DNA of 35,303 bases from Planctomycetales bacterium. GTDB lineage: Bacteria > Planctomycetota > Planctomycetia > Isosphaerales > Isosphaeraceae. Where the stretch lies: positions 1-35,303 of the forward strand of contig DAIDHB010000157.1 in assembly GCA_027452145.1 (NCBI GenBank), written 5' to 3'. The translations under genes were made by a program, and so were the position numbers. Positions 17,208 through 25,112 of the stretch are shown here, in pieces (within the stretch, counting starts at the first letter, position 1; every line of letters begins with the position of its first letter). Below the pieces are notes generated by a model, which worked only from the letters and a program-made list of their open reading frames with translations, was not told the DNA's origin and ran no database searches.

Positions 17208-17669
17208 TCAGTTCTTCTCGAGCCACTCCCTGGCCTCGGCGAAGACCTGGCGGATCTTGCTGTGGTAGAGCAGGGCGGTGATCTGGTCGAAGGTGCCCCA
17301 GTGGTGCCAGTGGCCGTTTGGGTCGTCCACGTGCTCGGCCGAACGGGTCAGCGGCGAGGCGTCGCGAACCTCGACGAGGTAGTAGGTCACAGTCTTGACG
17401 ATCTTGCGGCCGCGGCGAATGTAGGTGTACGAGAGGGTGCGCTCGAAGCCCTCGCGGAAGGACCAGTCGACGAGCGAGGTCTCCTCCTGGAACTCGCGCG
17501 CGGCCGCCTGGCGGGTGGTCTCGCCCGGCTCGACGCCGCCCTTGGGGAACTCCCACTTGGCGCGGGGGTTCCGGACGGTCGCCGAGTGGAGGACCAGATA
17601 GAGCGGACCTCGATCGTCTCCGCGGCGGTAGGGGATCACACCGGCGGATCGTTCATGGAACGTGGTCAT
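17208..17669 (-). CDS. Nudix hydrolase
   Basis: Hydrolyses a nucleoside diphosphate linked to another moiety. The 153-residue product has the Nudix box at 44-66: G-x5-E-x7-REFQEETSL, with the REUxEE core intact and Ser65 in the place of the usual Gly. AGVIPYR (9-15) and KWEFPKGG (38-45) resemble the diadenosine-tetraphosphatase/MutT-like group, and TVTYYLVEV is the typical central strand. I use the ATG at 17669 because conserved sequence begins there; a longer frame exists upstream, but it runs into the preceding gene. No strong ribosome site is visible. It lies 16 bp after the lipoyl-fold gene, so the two are probably cotranscribed. Its substrate (Ap4A, dinucleotides or RNA 5' ends) is unknown. 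Confidence 0.85.
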   Translation of the reverse strand: MTTFHERSAGVIPYRRGDDRGPLYLVLHSATVRNPRAKWEFPKGGVEPGETTRQAAAREFQEETSLVDWSFREGFERTLSYTYIRRGRKIVKTVTYYLVEVRDASPLTRSAEHVDDPNGHWHHWGTFDQITALLYHSKIRQVFAEAREWLEKN

Positions 17670-17685
17670 GTCGTGAACGCGGCCG

Positions 17686-18006
17686 TCACGGGCTCCCGCC
17701 GCGCGCACCGGGCCGACCCGGTCCCCCGTCGGGGCCCTCCGCCGGCTCGTCGCCGTCCTCTTCCGAGACGGCGACCACGCCGAGAACGGATCCCGGCTGC
17801 ACGCGATCATCCTCCCGGCCGTGGATCTCGGCCAGTCGGCCGGTGGCCGGCGCGGGGACGTCGAAGGTGGCGGGCCCGGCCAGAATCTCGACTAGCCGCT
17901 CGCCTTCCCAGACTTGCTCTCCCCGCGACGCGAACCAGTAGCTGACGACGATCGGAACGTCCGGGCCGGTCCCCAGATCGGGCAGGATCACGGGCGCATG
18001 GCGCAT
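17686..18006 (-). CDS. Lysine-free lipoyl/biotinyl-fold protein
   Basis: Small 106-residue protein that reads like one E2-type lipoyl domain: ILPDLGTG, WFASRGEQVWEGERLVEIL, ATFDVPAPATGRLAEI, REDDRVQPGSVLGVV (about residues 7-79). In lipoyl domains the VEIETDKAT turn carries the modified lysine; here the aligned segment is VEILAGPAT, with Pro45 in the lysine position. The whole protein contains no lysine, so it cannot carry lipoate or biotin by the usual amide bond. After residue 80 it is an acidic, then Gly/Pro-rich tail. The fold call is fairly safe. The role is unknown: it could be a structural or binding module rather than a swinging arm. It is 16 bp upstream of the Nudix gene. Confidence 0.75.
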   Translation of the reverse strand: MRHAPVILPDLGTGPDVPIVVSYWFASRGEQVWEGERLVEILAGPATFDVPAPATGRLAEIHGREDDRVQPGSVLGVVAVSEEDGDEPAEGPDGGPGRPGARGGSP

Positions 18007-18203
18007 GGCGGTGCCCGCCTGTATGTCTCCATTCGCCGATTATCGACCGGGAACCCGACCTTCCCGGCCGGGCCCGATCACTTCATTTCCTAGCTTATCG
18101 ACGGCCAACGCCGGCCGCCAGAGCGCTATGGCAGCAGAGGCCACGACATGGGGCGGAAAGACTTATCCGCCAGCAATTTGCAGGCAGGAGAGGTGGGAAA
18201 AAG

Positions 18204-18277
18204 TACCGGGGAGGCGACTCGAACGCCTGACCTGCGGATTATGAGACCGCCGCTCTAGCCAGCTGAGCTACCCCGGC
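18204..18277 (-). tRNA. tRNA with CAU anticodon, probably elongator tRNA-Met
   Basis: The minus strand folds as a full cloverleaf of 74 nt: acceptor GCCGGGG/CCCCGGT, D-arm GCTC...GAGC, anticodon arm GCGGT-CTCATAA-TCCGC with anticodon CAU at 18241-18243, and T-arm AGGCG-TTCGAGT-CGCCT, discriminator A. Position 1-72 is a G-U pair and 31-39 a U-U mismatch. The initiator hallmark of three G-C pairs with CC loop context is absent, so elongator Met is favoured; tRNA-Ile2 with a modified C34 shares this anticodon and cannot be excluded. CCA is not encoded. Five T's follow directly on the minus strand (18198-18202) and may help termination. Confidence 0.92.
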
Positions 18278-18555
18278 TCTCGTCGTGGACACGAAACCGC
18301 CGACCGGCATGGCCGACGGAAGCCCGTTCCACCCGACCGGTTCAGGCTACCAGATCGCTATCCGCTCCGCAAGCCGGCCGGCGCACGCGCTACGCCTCTT
18401 CTCATCCGGCCCCCGATCGATTCTACTCGATGCTGACAGCGACCACGTTCTCTCGCGCGGCCCGACGCGTCGAATCGGTCGGCCGTGCTCCCCGACAAAC
18501 CAATCACCCATCACCTTGTGCTGAAAACGCACCGGGACTATCGCCACGAGAACCC

Positions 18556-20229
<1,674 letters not shown>

Positions 20230-20292
20230 GCCGTTCGCGGGGTCGGTCGAACCGCGACGGTCGGTGGCGATCGCAGGCGGGAGCAAGATCCA

Positions 20293-20865
20293 ATGGCTGC
20301 CCCGAACCGTCGGCGGTTCACGATCACCGATGCCATGATCCTGGTCGCAGGGGCGGCCGTGGGTCTGTCCGGGATGCGTGCGCTCTACGCAGGGTGGCTC
20401 TGGCCGCCGCCTGCCTATCCCGGCCATTTCGGAGACTGGGCACTCGTCGGACCGCCCACATGCGTCGTGGCAGCACTGGCCGTGACGATCCTGCTGTTGA
20501 ACGTCCGACGCCCCCGTCCGAGGTGGCGCCGGCTGGTGATCCGGCCGGGAGTGATCGCATGCGCGGCGACGGTGGCGGGTATCCTCCTCGGGTGGGGACA
20601 CAGTCTCCTGTTCAAGACCCTTGTGGCCGGCGGCCGGTCGCAGTCATTTACGTGGGTGGGCGGGGGATTCGAGTGGTCAGCGGCGGCCCGCGACGTGCCG
20701 GAGTTCGTGATGGGTGCCTGGCTCGCACTCTGGCTGTCCGGCCGATGGTCCCCCGATCCGACCTGGATTGATCGGACGGGGCGCGTTGTGGGCGTCTTCT
20801 GGATCGCCGGCTTCGCCTGGCGGCTGACCGGTCCAATCGTAACCCAGTTCGTGCTGTGGCTCTGA
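20293..20865 (+). CDS. Small multi-pass membrane protein of unknown function (copy 1 of a related pair)
   Basis: The 190 residues contain about five hydrophobic segments (roughly 13-32, 50-70, 85-106, 134-150, 163-190) and a conserved-looking RRRFTITDAMILVAG start. I do not recognise a family. The C-terminal part shares the pattern GAW-x-x-L-x4-GRW-x-x-P-x-x-x-ID-x-x-GR with the next gene, so the two look like diverged duplicates. GGGAG lies upstream of the ATG. It is 63 bp after ettA and 18 bp before copy 2. Confidence 0.75.
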   Translation: MAAPNRRRFTITDAMILVAGAAVGLSGMRALYAGWLWPPPAYPGHFGDWALVGPPTCVVAALAVTILLLNVRRPRPRWRRLVIRPGVIACAATVAGILLGWGHSLLFKTLVAGGRSQSFTWVGGGFEWSAAARDVPEFVMGAWLALWLSGRWSPDPTWIDRTGRVVGVFWIAGFAWRLTGPIVTQFVLWL

Positions 20866-20883
20866 ACATCGGGAGTCGCCCTC

Positions 20884-21507
20884 ATGCGACGCTACCGCGC
20901 ACGCCGGCTCGGGCTGCTGGACCTCGCGATCCTGGTCGTCTCCTTGGTGCTGGCAGTTTGGCTGTGCCTTGCGACCGATCGGGAGTACATGGCCGGTTTC
21001 GGAGCCCATCCGGCTTACGTCGAGATTACCGGAGCGGTGACGAAACTTCCCACCTGGATCAAGGAACGGCAGCACGATGCGATTCGATCGCTGCATTCGG
21101 GCGTCGCCATGCTCACGGCGCTTGGCCTCGGGCTGGCCGTGGTCGTGCTACGTCCACGTCGCCGAATGATATGTCCCGGACCTTTCCCTCCCGGAGACAT
21201 TGCCGCCATCGCGACGGGCGGGCTTGCCGTGATCCTGGCTATTCGCTGGATCCTCAAGGCAAATGGCTTCTTATTCGATCCGCTCGCGTCACCAATGTCC
21301 GCCGCAGGCGATTTCTTTTATATAATGTGGAGAGAAGCCCGCGAGCCGGTCACCTGGACCATCCTGGGAGCCTGGTTCACGCTGCTTGCGACAGGCCGGT
21401 GGACTCGTCCGCTCGACGCGATCGACTGCATGGGACGCTGGCTGGCGATCGGATGGTTCCTCCTGATCCTCGGCCAGGCCGCGGTCACGTTCATCGCCTT
21501 CTGGTGA
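20884..21507 (+). CDS. Small multi-pass membrane protein of unknown function (copy 2 of a related pair)
   Basis: The 207 residues start RRYRARRLGLLDLAILVV and have about five membrane segments (roughly 10-30, 68-90, 104-125, 152-170, 182-206). Residues near 160-185 read GAWFTLLATGRWTRPLDAID followed by C-M-G-R-W, matching the C-terminal pattern of the preceding protein. The longer loop between the first two helices (about 31-67) is likely extracytoplasmic and carries no known motif. GGGAG precedes the ATG by about nine bases. Cotranscription with copy 1 is likely because only 18 bp separate them. Function unknown. Confidence 0.75.
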   Translation: MRRYRARRLGLLDLAILVVSLVLAVWLCLATDREYMAGFGAHPAYVEITGAVTKLPTWIKERQHDAIRSLHSGVAMLTALGLGLAVVVLRPRRRMICPGPFPPGDIAAIATGGLAVILAIRWILKANGFLFDPLASPMSAAGDFFYIMWREAREPVTWTILGAWFTLLATGRWTRPLDAIDCMGRWLAIGWFLLILGQAAVTFIAFW

Positions 21508-21579
21508 ACCGTCGGGTGGTGCGGGATCGGCGTTGGCGTTCGTCTGGAACAAATCGGTGGCCGCCGGAGGGTCCATTCC

Positions 21580-22089
21580 ATGGCCGAGGCAACGCAAACC
21601 GTCGAGCGACTGGTTCGCTGGAAGCTCCTCGCCGCCGTCGCGCTCGCCGCATTCGGAGTCCTGGGGGCCTGGTTCGCGGGGACCTGGGCGATGCATCGCG
21701 GCCGCACGCCGGCCAACGCGATTCTCGTGATCGCGCCGTACTGGTATCACGGGACGTGGGTCTTCGACGACGAGTCGGCCGGCCTGAAGCGCGAGCCGTT
21801 CGTCGCTGGCGTGCCCGAGATGATCGACGTGCTCGTGAAGGATATCCCGAACGCCCGCGAAGGCTTCCGACTCCTCGTCTCGGGCCGAGCTTTTCCGGGC
21901 TACCAGAAGAAGCTCGACTGGCTGCGCGGCGACCAGGGCGGCAACTTCTACCGGCTGGAAGACCCTCCGATGGAAGGCTGGATCTGCCCGGCGATGTTCC
22001 GCTATTACGATAAGGCCCCGCCCAATCTCTACGTCAAGGCCGAGGCCATCCCGAAGGACGCCCGCCATGATGGATCACCTGCGAATTGA
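21580..22089 (+). CDS. DUF6717-like membrane-anchored protein
   Basis: The 169-residue protein has one N-terminal membrane helix (about 16-37) and a single outer or cytosolic domain. The domain reads [71 protein letters not shown] and [11 protein letters not shown] recall this pattern (Y-x-x-G-x-WVFDD, EPFV-x-G-x-x-E-x-ID, GYQ-x-x-L-x-WLR, G-x-WYR-x-E, M-E-G-W-x-C-PA) as that of the uncharacterised DUF6717 family; members are usually soluble, so the added anchor is a point of note. The domain name is from memory, not a search. GGAGGG precedes the ATG. The 3' end overlaps the crotonase gene by 23 bp. Confidence 0.75.
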   Translation: MAEATQTVERLVRWKLLAAVALAAFGVLGAWFAGTWAMHRGRTPANAILVIAPYWYHGTWVFDDESAGLKREPFVAGVPEMIDVLVKDIPNAREGFRLLVSGRAFPGYQKKLDWLRGDQGGNFYRLEDPPMEGWICPAMFRYYDKAPPNLYVKAEAIPKDARHDGSPAN

Positions 22090-22843
22090 ATCCCAAAGCG
22101 GCATCGTCCGCTTGACCCTGAACCGGCCCGAGCGGCGGAACGCGTTGTCGCTCGACCTGCTACGGGACCTGGAAGGGGCGATCGAATCCATCGGATCCGA
22201 TCCGAGCGTGCGGGTCGTCGTGCTCGCCTCGAGCGGACCGGTCTTCTGCTCGGGCCACGACCTGTCGGAGATGCTCGGCCGCGGCGAGGACGAGTATCGG
22301 GAGCTGTTCGCGACCTGCTCGCGCGTGATGCTCGGCCTGCGCCGGCTGCCGCAGCCGACGATCGCGCGCGTGCAGGGAGTCGCCACGGCGGCCGGCTGCC
22401 AGCTCGTCGCCGCGTGCGACCTGGCGGTCGCGGCCGAGGGAACCACGTTCGCCACACCCGGCGTGAAGATCGGCCTGTTCTGCACGACGCCAATGGTCCC
22501 GCTGGTGCGAGCGATCCCCGCGAAGGCCGCGATGGAGATGCTCATCACCGGAACGCCGATCACAGCCAAACGCGCTCTGGAGCTGGGCCTGGTCAACCGC
22601 GTCGTCCCGGCGGATCAACTCGACGCCAGCGTCGACCAGCTCGCTCAAACGATCGTGGCCATGAGCCCTGCCGTGCTCCGTGAGGGGAAGCGGGCGTTCT
22701 ACCAGATCGAGGGCCTGGACGAGTCCGCCGCGTATGATTGCGCAGTACCGATCATGACCGCCGGTGCGCTCCACCCCGACGCCCAGGAAGGCATCTCGGC
22801 CTTCCTCCAGAAGCGACCGCCGCGGTGGTCGGGAGTCGGCTGA
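22067..22843 (+). CDS. Enoyl-CoA hydratase/isomerase (crotonase) family protein, ECHDC3-like
   Basis: Crotonase-fold protein of 258 residues. The family motifs are present: [13 protein letters not shown] (16-28), the first oxyanion-hole segment FCSGHDL (60-66) and the second, [17 protein letters not shown] (106-122). Both glutamates of classical enoyl-CoA hydratase are replaced, by Gln112 (CQL for CEL) and Gly132 (TPGVKIG for PEILLG). The sequence [15 protein letters not shown] closely resembles the vertebrate ECHDC3 group, which has the same changes. It therefore probably binds an acyl-CoA but is unlikely to hydrate enoyl-CoA by the standard mechanism. GAAGGA lies eight bases before the ATG at 22067; an adjacent second ATG at 22070 is equally possible. 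Overlaps the DUF6717-like gene by 23 bp. Confidence 0.9.
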   Translation: MMDHLRIESQSGIVRLTLNRPERRNALSLDLLRDLEGAIESIGSDPSVRVVVLASSGPVFCSGHDLSEMLGRGEDEYRELFATCSRVMLGLRRLPQPTIARVQGVATAAGCQLVAACDLAVAAEGTTFATPGVKIGLFCTTPMVPLVRAIPAKAAMEMLITGTPITAKRALELGLVNRVVPADQLDASVDQLAQTIVAMSPAVLREGKRAFYQIEGLDESAAYDCAVPIMTAGALHPDAQEGISAFLQKRPPRWSGVG

Positions 22844-22914
22844 ACCCGGGCAGGTTGTGGATGCGACAGGTCGAAACTCCGCGACCCGATTGGCGAGGAA
22901 AGGAGTAGCTACCG

Positions 22915-23976
22915 ATGCTTCTCACCAGGCGATTCGAAAAATTGCTCCTGCTGCCCGAGGACCTGACGCCGTCCCGCGAGGACTTCGAGGTCGTGGGCGT
23001 CTTCAACCCGGGCGCGGTCTGCGTCGACGGCGAGGTCGTGCTGCTGGTGCGCGTCGCCGAGCGGCCGCTGGAGCGCCGGCGCGGCTACACGGCCTCGCCG
23101 CGGTGGGTGCCGGGCGAGGGGGTGACGATCGACTGGCTGCACGACGATGCCATCGAGGTGCTCGACCCCCGGGTCGTTCGACAGAAGGCGGACGGACTGG
23201 TCCGCCTGACGTTCACCTCGCACCTGCGGGTCGTCCGCTGCGGCGACGGCCGGGCCGTCCGCGAGATCGGCGACGCCTGTTTCCTTCCCGAGTCCGAGAT
23301 GGAGGAGTTCGGCGTCGAGGACCCGCGGATCACGGCGATCGGCGATCGGTATTATTTCACCTATGTCTCGGTCTCGCGCCACGGCGCGGCCACGGCGCTC
23401 GCCTCGACCACGAACTTCCACCGTTTCGAGCGCCACGGGATCATCTTCTGCCCCGAGAACAAGGACGTGGTGCTGTTCCCCGAAAAGGTCGGCGGCGAGT
23501 TCGTCGCCCTGCATCGTCCCAACGCCGCCACACCCTTCTGCCGGCCCGAGATGTGGGTCGCCCGCTCAACCGACCTGACCCGCTGGGGCCGCCACGAGTG
23601 TCTGCACGGCGGCGACGCCGAGTGGGAGACGGGCCGCGTCGGCGCGGGGACGCCGCCCGTGCGGGTCGACGAGGGCTGGCTCGAGATCTACCACGGCAAC
23701 CGCCAGCCGACGAGCCCCGGCGAGGTCGGCCGGTACTCCACGGGCCTTCTGCTGCTCGACGCCGACAACCCGTCACGGATCGTCCGCCGCACGGCCGGCT
23801 CCGTCTTCGAGCCGACCGCCGACTTCGAACGCGTCGGCTTCGTGCCCGACGTCGTTTTCCCCACCGGCATCGTCGAGTGCGACGAGACCTACCTGGTCTA
23901 CTACGGCGCCGCCGATTCGTGCACGGCGGTGGTGGAGTTTGATCGTTCGGAGACGCTAAAAACGCTGGCTGTTTGA
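22915..23976 (+). CDS. Glycoside hydrolase family 130 protein (beta-mannoside phosphorylase type, short form)
   Basis: Five-bladed beta-propeller enzyme, 353 residues, without a signal peptide and therefore cytoplasmic. GH130 phosphorylases cleave beta-1,2- or beta-1,4-mannosides with phosphate to give mannose 1-phosphate. Visible motifs: FNPGAVCVDGEVVLLVRVAER (30-50), the catalytic-acid motif GVEDPRIT (133-140) with Asp136, KDVVLFPEKVGGEFVALHRP, YHGNRQ and FPTGIV near the C-terminus. The HRP arginine and YHG histidine occupy positions used for phosphate binding in family phosphorylases, so phosphorolysis is more likely than hydrolysis; the exact linkage is not readable. AAAGGAG sits ten bases before the ATG. 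It lies 71 bp after the crotonase gene and may belong to the same transcript. Confidence 0.9.
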   Translation: MLLTRRFEKLLLLPEDLTPSREDFEVVGVFNPGAVCVDGEVVLLVRVAERPLERRRGYTASPRWVPGEGVTIDWLHDDAIEVLDPRVVRQKADGLVRLTFTSHLRVVRCGDGRAVREIGDACFLPESEMEEFGVEDPRITAIGDRYYFTYVSVSRHGAATALASTTNFHRFERHGIIFCPENKDVVLFPEKVGGEFVALHRPNAATPFCRPEMWVARSTDLTRWGRHECLHGGDAEWETGRVGAGTPPVRVDEGWLEIYHGNRQPTSPGEVGRYSTGLLLLDADNPSRIVRRTAGSVFEPTADFERVGFVPDVVFPTGIVECDETYLVYYGAADSCTAVVEFDRSETLKTLAV

Positions 23977-24008
23977 GCGTCGATCCAGGTCAGCACAACA
24001 AGATCCTC

Positions 24009-24037
24009 TTGACTTTCCATTACACTAGAGTCATAAT
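24009..24037 (+). promoter_or_regulatory. Sigma-70-type promoter P1 of the two-gene module
   Basis: TTGACT at 24009-24014, a 17-bp spacer and CATAAT at 24032-24037. Five of six bases match consensus in each box. It starts 33 bp after the GH130 stop and would give a leader of about 145 nt before the first module gene. The -10 box overlaps the AGAGTCAT direct repeat. Confidence 0.65.
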
Positions 24038-24050
24038 CAAAAAGAGTCAT
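24027..24050. repeat. Direct repeat AGAGTCAT, possible operator
   Basis: AGAGTCAT occurs at 24027-24034 and again at 24043-24050, 16 bp apart. The first copy overlaps the -10 box of P1 and the second covers the expected start of transcription, where a repressor would block initiation. The HTH protein of the module is the obvious candidate binder; this is inference from position. Confidence 0.45.
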
Positions 24051-24128
24051 TTGCCGACCCGCTGTCACGGATGCGAACGAGCCGAAGAGGCGTTGAACAT
24101 GCCGGCTCTCACGGTCGGGGGACACCAA

Positions 24129-24155
24129 TTTTACGTATACATACGAACTTATAAT
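24129..24155 (+). promoter_or_regulatory. Second promoter P2 in an AT-rich tract, with palindrome
   Basis: A consensus TATAAT stands at 24150-24155. The best -35 is a weak TTTTAC at 24129-24134 with a 15-bp spacer. Between them lies the inverted repeat CGTAT-AC-ATACG (24134-24145). The tract 24121-24190 has only 14 G/C among 70 bases in otherwise very GC-rich DNA. A start near 24162 would give a leader of about 30 nt to the ATG at 24191. Confidence 0.5.
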
Positions 24156-24190
24156 TTAATAAACATATATTTAATATTGTTTAATTAGTG

Positions 24191-24565
24191 ATGGCAGAAT
24201 ACCAGGATCGGGCAAGCAAGGCCGTGCGGTTCGAGGAGTTTTTGCGACGACTCGGCGCCGCCCCACCTGCGTCCGATTTTAACGCGGCGTACCGACAGCT
24301 TTGCGAAATCCTGAACGCTGTCGAGGACGAGATGACCGACATCCCGTTCGACCCGGAGAACTGGCAGAACGATGGGCGGATGTATCCCCCGCAATTCGAC
24401 AACGTGAGGCCGGTCCCCGGCCGAGATGACGTAAGACAGCTTCGAAGTAAGGGCCACCGCACACTGATCGCAGACAACGGGGCCATCGAGATCAGGGATC
24501 TGTCGGGACAAACGGTCTTCGCCAGGCCGGGCTCGGATGGCCGATCGGTCCAGGAAACGACATGA
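24191..24565 (+). CDS. Small protein of unknown function, first gene of a toxin-antitoxin-like pair
   Basis: A 124-residue cytoplasmic protein with no signal or membrane segment. The first half is probably helical (EYQDRASKAVRFEEFLRRLG, AAYRQLCEILNAVEDEM). The second half looks like a small beta-rich unit: FDPENWQNDGRMYPPQ, then RSKGHRTLIADNGAIEIRDL and FARPGSDGR. I do not recognise a named domain or catalytic motif. The stop overlaps the ATG of the following HTH gene (ATGA), as in type II toxin-antitoxin pairs where the toxin often precedes a HigA-like antitoxin. A GTG at 24188 would add one residue. No ribosome site is visible in the AT-rich leader. The toxin role is a guess from context. 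Confidence 0.72.
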   Translation: MAEYQDRASKAVRFEEFLRRLGAAPPASDFNAAYRQLCEILNAVEDEMTDIPFDPENWQNDGRMYPPQFDNVRPVPGRDDVRQLRSKGHRTLIADNGAIEIRDLSGQTVFARPGSDGRSVQETT

Positions 24566-25071
24566 ACCTCAATCAAATCCAGCGGCTCCGCCGCGATCTG
24601 CTCGAGCGACTCTCGGACCTCGTCGCCGATATCGATGAGCCCGCCGACGCGCGGGGCTCGTGGTTCCTTGATCTCCGGCGTGAGGGTGGAGCAAACCCAA
24701 TCGTCGTCGAGTGGCGGCCGGATCGCGGTTTCGGCGTCTCGACGCCGACCTCCGGCGATTACGGTTCCGGGCCCGATGAGGTCTACCCCAACGTTCGGGC
24801 GGCCTTCGACCGCGTGGTCCAACTGTTCCTCTCCGACGGTCGAACCGAACCGCCCCGGGCCGTTCGGTTGGCCGAGTTGCGCCAGGGACTGGGGATGTCC
24901 CAGGGGGAACTGGCCGAGCGCGCAGGGGTTGGCCAGGCGAACATCTCACGAATCGAAGGCCGCGATGATCTCAGGATCAGTACCCTCGCGCGAATCGTGG
25001 AAGCGATGGGTGCCTCGCTCTCGATCCGGGCTCGGTTCCCGAACGGCGTCGAACGAGAGATCGAGATCTGA
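24562..25071 (+). CDS. XRE-family helix-turn-helix protein with N-terminal domain, antitoxin-like
   Basis: A 169-residue protein in two parts. The N-terminal domain (about 1-92) has a helix (IQRLRRDLLERLSDLVADID) and strands SWFLDLRR, IVVEWRPDRGFGVST, and then GPDEVYPNVRAAFDRVVQLF. It is not a domain I can name. The C-terminal XRE HTH (about 101-152) reads VRLAELRQGLGMSQGELAER, AGVGQANISRIEGRDDLRIS, TLARIVEAMG; it ends with the strand LSIRARFPNGVEREIEI common in HigA-type antitoxins. It most likely binds DNA and represses its own promoter region at 24009-24155. Its ATG overlaps the previous stop by four bases. It is unusual for an antitoxin in having a large N-terminal domain; it could equally be a regulator of the flanking glycan genes. 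Confidence 0.85.
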   Translation: MNLNQIQRLRRDLLERLSDLVADIDEPADARGSWFLDLRREGGANPIVVEWRPDRGFGVSTPTSGDYGSGPDEVYPNVRAAFDRVVQLFLSDGRTEPPRAVRLAELRQGLGMSQGELAERAGVGQANISRIEGRDDLRISTLARIVEAMGASLSIRARFPNGVEREIEI

Positions 25072-25112
25072 CCGGGCTCAAAACGGAAGTCGAGCCGCCG
25101 TCATCGCTCAGG

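Noticed and set aside
17686..18006. Biotin carboxyl carrier or lipoate-bearing E2 fragment
   Set aside because: No lysine exists at the modification site or elsewhere in the protein.
18516..18544. Possible promoter TTGTGC-17-TATCGC before ettA
   Set aside because: The -10 box is poor and the start of transcription would fall about five bases before the ATG.
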